From: Rubripirellula reticaptiva
GTDB lineage: Bacteria; Planctomycetota; Planctomycetia; Pirellulales; Pirellulaceae
DNA: 64,000 nt
Direction: 5' to 3'
Assembly (NCBI RefSeq): GCF_007860175.1
Contig: NZ_SJPX01000006.1
Coordinates: 126,074-190,073, forward strand
Made by a program: the position numbers and the translations under genes. Shown here in pieces: positions 54,190 through 61,664 of the stretch. The notes beneath the pieces were generated by a model. The model was not told the DNA's origin, did no database searches, and saw nothing but the letters and a program-made list of their open reading frames with translations. Within the stretch, counting starts at the first letter, position 1, and each line of letters opens with the position of its first letter.

Positions 54190-54216
54190 CGATGCAAAAC
54201 TAGCATTGGTCTCATC

Positions 54217-55878
54217 TCACCTGAGCTCACCCACTGGGAATTGTTCACCCAATAACGCTCGCTTTGCTGGTTCACCCCAATAAGGCGTCGGCGTGTAGTC
54301 CCAATCGCTCAGCAGGCAGGGACTTGACTTTGGGTGGAACGACCAAGCAGTCCAATGGTAGCGATGTTGCTGCACTACGCCAATAAAATCGGGAACCCAC
54401 GTCGCGGGGTCTTCGTGTTGTTCCGGAGGAATGAAGTCAAGGCGTTCCTGAGTCGCACCGCATTCGCCGATGAAAATTGGATGCCGCTTCGCCACGTCCA
54501 TAAACTTATCCCGCCAATCGCTTTTCCAGGGGTAAACGTGGGTTGAGTAAACGATGCCATGACCATTGCGGTCGTTGAGCGCGAAGCCGGTGAGGATGCC
54601 CGAGAGGTCATACGACCAATCCAGTCCGCCAGCGATGACGATGTTCTTTGCACCGGTCTTCCGAACGGCATCGACCAGCGCTTGCATGCCGATCGATTCG
54701 AAGCCTTTGAGTTCCTCTTTGTTTTCCGCAACGGCGGTAGAGTCTGATTTCTTCTCGTTCGAGACAAATCCACCATCGCGCCAGACCTGCCAAGTGAGAT
54801 CGTGTGGTTCGTTGAAAAGTTCAAACAGTACTGCGGGATGGTCTTTGTAGAGCGTGGCGAGTTCCTTCCAAAAGACAGCATGTTGGGGTTCCGGAGCTCG
54901 GAAACGGTGCAGGTCGAGAATGACGTAAACGCCGTGGGAGCCCGCAAGATTGACGACATCATCGACGAGCTGCCGATATCCCGCTCCGCCATCGCGTTGA
55001 TACGGACCAGTACCGCTCCAGAAGTTTTCGCGAATGCAGAGTCGTATTGAATTCGCATTCCAGTCCTCGATAGCGACGTGGACCGACTTGAGGATGTTCT
55101 CACCGCCGGCAGACCATTCCATGCTAGGGAGTGAAACGCCTTGCAGCCAAACTTCGCTGCCTTTGGCATCAAGGATTTTGTTCCCCTGCACATGCAACCT
55201 AAGTGGCAACTGTTCGGCAGACGCTTTGGAAACACTTGGCTGCACGAGCGCGGCGCGACGAGCAATCTCCGCATTCTCTTTGATTGCGTCTGCTTCACGC
55301 TTTGCGATGAGCGGTGCCGAGTCGATCGCAGAAAGCTTCACGTCATCAAGATCATAGGAACCTGACTTCGCCTGAAACATCGCCGGCATCACCTCCAGCT
55401 TGACGGCACCTTTGGGAACGAGCATTTCTACACTACGACGCGTCCAGCCATCGGTCGTTCCTGAGAAACTGGGGTGAGTTGCTCCTTTGAGCTTGTTTCC
55501 ATCGGCGTCTTTGAAATCGAGAATGATGCGTCCATCGTGCCAATTCGCCTTGCCTCGCTGGAGCGAATTGACGCGCACTCGGAAACTGAGTTGCAGGGCC
55601 TCGTATTCCGGATTGATGCGGACTTCGCGGTAGACGGTGAGCATCTTGTCGATGCTGGCGGAGAAACGCAAAAAGTGATTTCCATCTTCCTCAAGCCATG
55701 TCACGCCATCAGGCGTCGGCCAATCTTGCGGCTTCTCGGCGGTACCCAACTCAAAGTTGCTGTTGGAGAGAAGTGATGTAGCCGTTTCCGCGAACACGGG
55801 CACCGGGAGCCAAAGCAGCGTAAGAAGAACGTTTAAGCGGAGTACTGAGAACATCATCGGAAACATCGTTGAGCTCAA
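54217..55878 (-). CDS. Exported GH5 glycoside hydrolase with N-terminal carbohydrate-binding domain
   Basis: 553 residues. Signal peptide ends VFAET. Residues 35-180 form a β-sandwich CBM-like domain (NSNFELGTAEKPQDWP...YDLDDVKL). The GH5 domain has ELFNEPHDLTW with the acid/base Glu and FIGECGATQ with the nucleophile Glu, and YSTHVYPW. Acts on β-linked glucans or mannans. It is the last gene of the FAD-enzyme/sulfatase group at this end. Confidence 0.9.
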   Translation of the reverse strand: MSSTMFPMMFSVLRLNVLLTLLWLPVPVFAETATSLLSNSNFELGTAEKPQDWPTPDGVTWLEEDGNHFLRFSASIDKMLTVYREVRINPEYEALQLSFRVRVNSLQRGKANWHDGRIILDFKDADGNKLKGATHPSFSGTTDGWTRRSVEMLVPKGAVKLEVMPAMFQAKSGSYDLDDVKLSAIDSAPLIAKREADAIKENAEIARRAALVQPSVSKASAEQLPLRLHVQGNKILDAKGSEVWLQGVSLPSMEWSAGGENILKSVHVAIEDWNANSIRLCIRENFWSGTGPYQRDGGAGYRQLVDDVVNLAGSHGVYVILDLHRFRAPEPQHAVFWKELATLYKDHPAVLFELFNEPHDLTWQVWRDGGFVSNEKKSDSTAVAENKEELKGFESIGMQALVDAVRKTGAKNIVIAGGLDWSYDLSGILTGFALNDRNGHGIVYSTHVYPWKSDWRDKFMDVAKRHPIFIGECGATQERLDFIPPEQHEDPATWVPDFIGVVQQHRYHWTAWSFHPKSSPCLLSDWDYTPTPYWGEPAKRALLGEQFPVGELR

Positions 55879-56003
55879 GTTGTGACTGTTTGGAAATCGA
55901 GTCTAATTGTAATTGATGAACCGTCTGAAGGATTGTCAACTCAGTTCAATCGGTTTGGAAGAGGGAACCACTTGAAGACCCGATAGGTGGCGGGTTGCTT
56001 CGC

Positions 56004-56075
56004 AGTGTCTGGTTAACCGTATAGAGATCTCTCCAACATAACCCAGAGGGCGATCGCCGTTTTGTTCGGTTCGCT
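56004..56075 (+). repeat. Structured repeat head, copy 3
   Basis: GTGTCTGGTTAACCGTATAG, CTCTCCAACATAACCCAGAG and CGTTTTGTTCGGTTCGCT match the head at 15950. It ends exactly at the ATG of a nitroreductase mini-ORF, so here the element is its leader. Confidence 0.78.
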
Positions 56076-56198
56076 ATGCAAGTCACAGACGCCATCTTCA
56101 TGGGACCCATGATCGCGATCGGCAAAGGCACCGAAGAAGCTTGGCCAAAGCCTGGGCAACTTTCACTTGAAGAAGTCTTCATCGAAAGCGGCTTTTAG
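56076..56198 (+). pseudogene. Nitroreductase mini-ORF with in-frame internal deletion
   Basis: 40 residues: MQVTDAIF, the first 8 residues of the nitroreductase, joined directly to MGPMIAIGKGTEEAWPKPGQ and the natural end ESGF. The frame and both ends are kept, but about 170 central residues, including the FMN site, are gone. No enzyme activity is possible; expression as a small peptide cannot be excluded. Confidence 0.75.
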
Positions 56199-56281
56199 TC
56201 GACGAGCATTCGCTCAATTTATTGACGGTTCGGCGGAAGTGGTTCTTTTTGTGGCAGAACGTGAACTCTCGGATGTCACAT

Positions 56282-57619
56282 TCAGAGGACGTCATCTCCG
56301 AGCTGAATCAGAGCGGCGTCGAGTTGCTCGATCGCCGCTTGCTCGGCAGCAGACGACGGTTGCTTGATCGGCGGAGCGGGCTTCTGCCAAATCTTGACCA
56401 CCGGCCGTAATTGTCCTTCATTGGTATAGATATAGTCCCGGCTTCGGACATGACGTTTCTCGTAGTCTTGAATGTGCACCCAATCTCTTGGAGTACTTGC
56501 GTGGCCTAAAAGCTGAGACGCAAAACTACGGCCATGAATCGCTTCATCAGGCAAGGCAGCCCCGGTCAGTTCGCACAATGTGGGCATGAGATCAGTGAAG
56601 TCAACGAGGTCGTCGCACGTCGTGCCGGGAGCGACTTTCCCCGGCCAGCGGATGATCAACGGAACATGCGTGCCGCGATCTGTCATGGTGCCTTTTCCGC
56701 CAGCAATGGTTTTGTTTTCGCCCCAGTTGTTCTTGAGACGACGATCGGTCCCGTTATCGGCCAAAAAGATCAGGATCGTGTTTTCGGCAGCCGCTGAATC
56801 AGCGATCGTCTTCATGATGCGGCCGATGTTTTTATCCAGATAGCGAACCATGTCAGGGAAATAGCGAGGGTCGCCGATGCCTTCGGTATCGGAGAGTTCG
56901 TAATCCTTTTCCTTGCTGTCCGGAGTTGGGACCCATGGGTAATGCGGCAGCAGGCACGTGTAGTAGGCAAGGAAAGGCTTGCCCATCTGCGCATTGGTTT
57001 GAATGAAGTTGACCAGGAAATCAGTGTTCACATCTGGGCCGTAACGATGTTCGATCTGGTCGGCAATGATGTTGCCATCCTGGATGAAGTGCGGCTGATG
57101 ATAGCGTCTGGTCTTGGCGAGCTGTTGGTCGTAGATCTGCCAGCACTGGTATGTATCGAAACCAAAGTCCTTGATCGTATTTCGCTGATGCAGAAACGAG
57201 AGTTGCCACTTTCCAGCGATCGCCGTGGTGTACCCCGATGCTTTGAGTTGCCGAGCGAAGCTGGGGTGGCTGGTTCGCAGGTAGAGGTCGGCGTGCTCTT
57301 TCTCGCGCCAGATCACTTGCTTCACGCCATGCTGAAAGGAGTATCGCCCGGTTAAGAGAGTCGCACGCGAGGGCGAACACGTTGGGTTGGAAAAGCAATG
57401 TGTAAACCGCATGCCTTGGGTGGCGAGCTTGTCGATATGAGGAGTCTGGTGCGACCGTCCGCCATACGTCGACAGACATTCGATACCGAGATCATCAGCA
57501 AGAATGATGACGACATTTGGCGGCTGCTTCGCAGGTTCATTCGCTCGTGAGAACTCACTAGTTTGCAGCGCAAACGTGCACCAACAAAGAGTTAGCGTTT
57601 TGAGCGTATTTTTGTACAT
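56282..57619 (-). CDS. Sulfatase
   Basis: 445 residues from the ATG at 57619 (a long in-frame extension upstream would overlap the FAD gene). Signal peptide, then [20 protein letters not shown], formylglycine motif CSPSRATLLTGRYSF, LADNGTDRRL. The usual KWHLG is KWQLS here. Exported family S1 sulfatase; separated from the FAD enzyme gene by 32 bases, same operon. Confidence 0.9.
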   Translation of the reverse strand: MYKNTLKTLTLCWCTFALQTSEFSRANEPAKQPPNVVIILADDLGIECLSTYGGRSHQTPHIDKLATQGMRFTHCFSNPTCSPSRATLLTGRYSFQHGVKQVIWREKEHADLYLRTSHPSFARQLKASGYTTAIAGKWQLSFLHQRNTIKDFGFDTYQCWQIYDQQLAKTRRYHQPHFIQDGNIIADQIEHRYGPDVNTDFLVNFIQTNAQMGKPFLAYYTCLLPHYPWVPTPDSKEKDYELSDTEGIGDPRYFPDMVRYLDKNIGRIMKTIADSAAAENTILIFLADNGTDRRLKNNWGENKTIAGGKGTMTDRGTHVPLIIRWPGKVAPGTTCDDLVDFTDLMPTLCELTGAALPDEAIHGRSFASQLLGHASTPRDWVHIQDYEKRHVRSRDYIYTNEGQLRPVVKIWQKPAPPIKQPSSAAEQAAIEQLDAALIQLGDDVL

Positions 57620-57651
57620 GGGCGGGTCTTCGTTTTCGCAATCGAAAGGAA

Positions 57652-59364
57652 CTAGTTCTGCAACTTCTGGCCACTTGCAAGTAGTTGCTCTCGCAGCTTG
57701 TTGTAAGGCATGTCTTGCACTGTTGCCTTTGCATCGATCGCCTTGGAGGCAGCGGCACCTGCGCTTTGGCCGAGAATCATGAAAACCGGTTCCATGCGGA
57801 TCGAGCCATAGGCGGCGTGGGTGGATGACAGAGTGACGGGCACCAACAGGTTCTCGCACTCACGCCTGCTTGGCACGATCGAACGGTACGCAACGGGATA
57901 GGGCGTGGGGCATGACTTGCCGAATCCGCCTTCGTTACGGACGGTTGTTTTGCCGTCGCGCACGACAACCACGCGTTGGCAGAAGTGTGAATCCATCGCG
58001 TACGAAGCGAGTCCGACCGAGTCCTCTGCGATGCGTCTTCCCTCGCAGTTGTCTTGGTTCATGATGTAGTCCGAGACCATCCGCCTGCCTTCGCGGACAT
58101 AGAGTTCGTGGGGCCAGTGGCCTGTGCTCTTGAACTCATTGGGATCCAGTCCGAACGTATTGACGCGTTGCTGCAGCGGCTTGGGGATACTTGGGTCGTT
58201 GGCCAGGAAATACATCATGCCGACCTGGTAGTTGATGTGATCTTGAAAGATTTTTTCACGCAACTCGTACAGCGCGGCCATGGGCATCGGCAATCCTCGG
58301 CGTGGCTCGGGCAGTTCATCGAAAGAGCCAGGGAGGTAGGTGCCATCGGGCCACGGATAGTTGCCGCCAACGTAATCGCTGGAGAAGCTCCCCGCGTTGT
58401 TGGAGTCGCCACGACGCATCTGCACCGGGCCGTCGGTCATTGGCTTGACGGTGTAGTTCAGTGTCCACGTGATGTTGGCATCGAAGTTCAGAAAGCGTGC
58501 CAGTAATGCATATCGACCTGCGTCGTAGCGTTTGGGTTGAGGGAAGGGGATCTTGCTGTCTTTGTTTGTCAAGATCATGCGGAAGTTGTAAGCCTGGACC
58601 TTGTAGTCGCCTTGTCCAGGCTTGCCGGCGGGCTCGATCGCGATCTCCGGGAGGAGGCCCGAGTTCAGGTCACCAGGTTGGGCGAACGGGCTGATGGGCA
58701 GATCGCAGAACTGGTACACACCTTTCCATGATTCCGCCTGCCATTGTCCAGCGAGCGATTCGTGAAACGCGGACCTTGGCTCGCGGCCGACCCGGTAGGA
58801 GACGCCTGCGGCCGCGTACAAGTCTCCTTCGTAGGTCGCATCGACAAACATCTTCGCGACGATCGTCTCGCCAGTCATTAACGAGATGGATTGGATCCGC
58901 TTGTCGCTGGCCTCAGCGGACTCCAACGGCCGGCGAAGCAGTACCGTAACGCCGGCTTCTTTTAGCATCTCAAGAAACTTAGTCTCGGCCTCATAAGAGC
59001 TGAAATTAGTTATCGTACCCATTCGGTTGTAAAACTCGCGAGCCAAGCCACCGACGGATGTGTTCGTGCCAATGTCGGTCGCTGTCAGACCACCTGTGGT
59101 CAGGCCGCCGACATGGACGCCGAACGAAATGAGTACGACTTTCTTGTCCATCCGCGCCGCCTGAATTGCGGCCGTGATTCCACCCGGCGTGCTGCCGTAG
59201 ACAGCGACATCGAACGTGAGGCGTTGGGCCTCGGTGCGTTCAACCGGCGCGTAGTATCGCGGCAGTGATTCTGCGAAGGCTGTGGCTGGCTCTGTCGCTG
59301 GACAGGTGCCGACGAATGACGCTGCGGTGAATGCGAGAAGAAGGAAACATAGTCGCTTGATCAT
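57652..59364 (-). CDS. Exported FAD-dependent oxidoreductase (PF12831 type)
   Basis: 570 residues from the ATG at 59364. Signal peptide (CFLLLAFTAASFVGTCPAT), FAD-binding VAVYGSTPGGITAAIQAARM with the GxxxxG-type turn, VHVGGLTTGGLTATDIG, and the C-terminal ILGQSAGAAASKAI. PF12831 enzymes are common beside planctomycete glycan clusters; the substrate is probably a sugar or sugar acid, but this is inference. Confidence 0.88.
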   Translation of the reverse strand: MIKRLCFLLLAFTAASFVGTCPATEPATAFAESLPRYYAPVERTEAQRLTFDVAVYGSTPGGITAAIQAARMDKKVVLISFGVHVGGLTTGGLTATDIGTNTSVGGLAREFYNRMGTITNFSSYEAETKFLEMLKEAGVTVLLRRPLESAEASDKRIQSISLMTGETIVAKMFVDATYEGDLYAAAGVSYRVGREPRSAFHESLAGQWQAESWKGVYQFCDLPISPFAQPGDLNSGLLPEIAIEPAGKPGQGDYKVQAYNFRMILTNKDSKIPFPQPKRYDAGRYALLARFLNFDANITWTLNYTVKPMTDGPVQMRRGDSNNAGSFSSDYVGGNYPWPDGTYLPGSFDELPEPRRGLPMPMAALYELREKIFQDHINYQVGMMYFLANDPSIPKPLQQRVNTFGLDPNEFKSTGHWPHELYVREGRRMVSDYIMNQDNCEGRRIAEDSVGLASYAMDSHFCQRVVVVRDGKTTVRNEGGFGKSCPTPYPVAYRSIVPSRRECENLLVPVTLSSTHAAYGSIRMEPVFMILGQSAGAAASKAIDAKATVQDMPYNKLREQLLASGQKLQN

Positions 59365-59432
59365 GACGAGACTTTCTCGGTATTGGTTGCTGTCTTCTGC
59401 CTCATCGTAATCTTCCAGTTGTCGTGAACCAA

Positions 59433-59801
59433 TCAGACTGCCGATTGTCGCTGCTCCAGCAAAGCAAGTGGCGATAGCAGCACGGCGGCGGGGATTCCGA
59501 AAGCTGCGCCGTAGAGACCACCCTGCCACATCCATCGGATACTTCCGGGTGGCAGGACCTCGGCCGTGGAAATCGCAAAGAAGCAGGCCACTACTGCGCC
59601 AATGCCACTGGCAATCAACGAGATAGGCCAACCAGCTTTCCATCGCATCAGACAAGCGAACAAGACAGAGACATTCAATCCGATCGCGATCCCAGGCAAT
59701 CCGCGAGCGAGTGGCCATGAAGCTAGGCCGGTCAACAATACCACCGCCAAGCCAATAGTCGTCGCAAGCATTGGACCGAACAGAATCAGCCATTTCTTCA
59801 T
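59433..59801 (-). CDS. Small integral membrane protein, 122 residues
   Basis: From the ATG at 59801 (59819 also possible). Four hydrophobic helices: LILFGPMLATTIGLAVVLL, GIAIGLNVSVLFACLM, ISLIASGIGAVVACFFAI and GAAFGIPAAVLLSPLAL. No family recognised. Upstream of the FAD enzyme on the same strand. Confidence 0.65.
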   Translation of the reverse strand: MKKWLILFGPMLATTIGLAVVLLTGLASWPLARGLPGIAIGLNVSVLFACLMRWKAGWPISLIASGIGAVVACFFAISTAEVLPPGSIRWMWQGGLYGAAFGIPAAVLLSPLALLEQRQSAV

Positions 59802-59851
59802 TGTTGAATTTCTGATCATCTGATTAGAGAGCCTTCCTAACGCTCAATCTT

Positions 59852-60182
59852 GCGAAGTTTCTGGTTAACCCTACCGAGTTCTCTCCTACATAACCCTGAG
59901 GGCGGGAAAGTTTTGTTCGGTTTGCTAGGGATTGATTTGAGGAGGAAGGGTTATATGGCGCCCGACTATATCCAGCCCGCGGTTCAAGTGCGGAAAGTGG
60001 CGAAATTGCTGGAGTTGGTAACGATTCGGGTCAAACGCGGCGAAATTCCAGAGACTTCGGAAAGTTCTCGCGAGATTGAGGAAACGGGACTTGAGATCTC
60101 TCCGCCGTCAGTGATCACTGTGTCTCGCGGCGACTGTTTTGCTGGCGGGAAATGGTCCGCAGGTGGAGTCTCAAACAGTAAC
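59852..60182 (+). repeat. Long mosaic repeat, copy 2
   Basis: Head at 59860-59930 (TTCTGGTTAACCCTACCGAG; outer stem CCCTA/TAGGG kept; the inner GGAACCG arm has changed to GGGAAAG) plus body up to CTCAAACAGTAAC, matching 15950-16274 almost throughout. Flanks of the two copies differ outside these limits. Confidence 0.8.
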
Positions 60183-60233
60183 CTTCGTCGGCATCAATCG
60201 CCTGCAAGGCGAGGTGTTCGATGTTCAGCGTAG
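59955..60233 (+). CDS. Small hypothetical protein in mosaic repeat, copy 2
   Basis: Starts MAPDYIQPAVQVRKVAKLLE; GGAGGAAGGG lies 6 bases before the ATG, a strong ribosome site. 64 residues are shared with the ORF at 16046; the tail after FAGG differs. Unknown function. Confidence 0.45.
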   Translation: MAPDYIQPAVQVRKVAKLLELVTIRVKRGEIPETSESSREIEETGLEISPPSVITVSRGDCFAGGKWSAGGVSNSNLRRHQSPARRGVRCSA

Positions 60234-61182
60234 CGATCTGACAGTATGTAAGTTGAGCGTCGCAAGACTCGGCAAGTCATTGATGCCGTTGTTTGGTGGG
60301 CGTGCGGAAAGTCTGTCCATTGATCCCAATGGATGCGTACAGAAATTAGGCCGTTTGTCACCGCAGTTTGCGTCGACGACGGTTCACTTCTGCGCTCGCA
60401 CGGATCAAACGTCACTCATCGAAACGGCAATGAGTGTCGGTACGCAGACTGTGCTTCTGGTACCCTCGCTCGCTGGGGTTCGCGTCGACCTCGGCTCGAT
60501 CGAACGGACGTTCGAGGTAACGATCATCGCTGCTGATGAAATCTACTTCGACGAAATCTACTTCGACGAAAACGGAACGATCGTAGCGAGCGCGGCCGCG
60601 ATGGAAGAATTCCGTTTTCGCTTGGGGCTTGGCGAAGATTCACCACCAAACGCGTTCCGCATGACGGACGACCATTGGGAGATCTGTTTCCAGAAGACCC
60701 GGTTCGTGCTCTCCGACGCGATTGGCATGTAGTATCTCGCTGAATTCTTATCGCGTCCAGGGAAAGTACTGAATCCCGTCGAACTCGAAAACGCTCGCAC
60801 AGGGATCGCGGCCCGGTCCTCCACTAGTGGTATGGGCGAAGCTTTCGACGAAGAAGCGCGCCGCGACTACAAACGTCGGCTGGCGGACCTCGGTGCTCGC
60901 ATCGCGGAATCTGAGCGCAACAACGATGCAGGGACGCTTGAAACGCTGCAGTCCGAACAGTACGAAATTCTCGCGCAACTTCAGAGGGACTCAGGCATGA
61001 ACGGCAAGACGCGCGTGCTCCCCGACGAATCCAAGGCACGTAAGAATGTCCGGCAAGCAGTCAACCGCGACATCAAACGCATTGCCGAGCATCATCTTGA
61101 TCTGGCTGAGCATTTGAAGTTCGCGTTTAAAGGCAATGCAATGTGTTACTCTCCCGATGATGTCCCCGCTTGGGAAGGCTAA
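60139..61182 (+). pseudogene. Regulator-type protein interrupted by an amber codon
   Basis: One frame runs from about 60139 to 61182 with a single TAG at 60730-60732. The junction reads DDHWEICFQKTRFVLSDAIG, M, stop, YLAEFLSRPGKVLNPVEL, and matches a C-terminal module known from large bacterial regulators (W-x-V...L-DSKGL-YLA-LL-PG). The last part (RRLADLGARIAESE, INRDIKRIAEHHLDL, CYSPDD) is the usual end of that module. A TTG to TAG change explains the stop. The 5' end is fused to the mosaic repeat. A 15-bp tandem duplication lies at 60538-60567. Confidence 0.65.
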
Positions 61183-61236
61183 GCATCCAATAGTAAGATC
61201 TCGTCAACTCACCTTGTGTCATTTCCGTTTACGGGC

Positions 61237-61249
61237 GTAAACTGTTTAC
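61237..61249. promoter_or_regulatory. Probable BlaI-type operator
   Basis: Perfect palindrome GTAAACTGTTTAC, 26 bases before the blaI-like ATG, inside a TTTAC/GTAAA-rich region. BlaI/MecI repressors bind palindromes of TAC...GTA type upstream of their own genes. Confidence 0.6.
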
Positions 61250-61274
61250 ATCTGTCATCGGAAAAGGAAAACTT

Positions 61275-61664
61275 ATGCAGCTATCAGACGCGGAATGGAT
61301 CGTAATGAATCTCATTTGGGATTCGGGTCCAACGGAAGCAAGCGAAGTCATCGCGGCGCTCGGATCGGACAACGGTTGGTCCGACGCGACTGTCAAAACC
61401 ATGCTTCACCGATTGGTGAAGAAGGGTGCATTGACGACCGAGCAAATCGGTAAGAAATATCGCTACACCGTCGCGGTGCGTCGCGGCGCCTGTGTCCGCA
61501 AAGCAAGTCGTTCATTTTTGGACGTCGTCTTCGGTGGGGATGCCGCACCGGCTCTTCTGCATCTGGTGAAAACGTCCAAGTTGAGCGAAGACGAATTGTC
61601 TCAATTGCGTGAACTGTTGGATTCCAAAACGAAGAACTCTCAAAACAAGGGATCAAAGGAATGA
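61275..61664 (+). CDS. BlaI/MecI/CopY-family transcriptional repressor
   Basis: 129 residues. LSDAEWIVMNLIWDSGPTEA, then the recognition helix WSDATVKTMLHRLVKKG and wing KKYRYTVAV. C-terminal dimer helices hold the normal cleavage region, and LHLVKTSKLSEDELSQLREL. Overlaps the M56 peptidase gene by ATGA. Represses this pair until the protease partner inactivates it. Confidence 0.92.
   Translation: MQLSDAEWIVMNLIWDSGPTEASEVIAALGSDNGWSDATVKTMLHRLVKKGALTTEQIGKKYRYTVAVRRGACVRKASRSFLDVVFGGDAAPALLHLVKTSKLSEDELSQLRELLDSKTKNSQNKGSKE

Noticed and set aside
57620-57859. N-terminal extension of the last sulfatase
   Set aside because: It overlaps the FAD enzyme gene and lacks a signal peptide; the ATG at 57619 gives a proper signal sequence.
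59365-59793. N-terminal extension of the FAD enzyme
   Set aside because: It is a shadow of the small membrane-protein gene; the ATG at 59364 starts a signal peptide.
15950-60182. Integron attC sites or insertion-sequence ends as explanation for the structured repeat
   Set aside because: No RYYYAAC/GTTRRRY core pair in the right places, no integrase or transposase, and no terminal inverted repeats or target duplications found.
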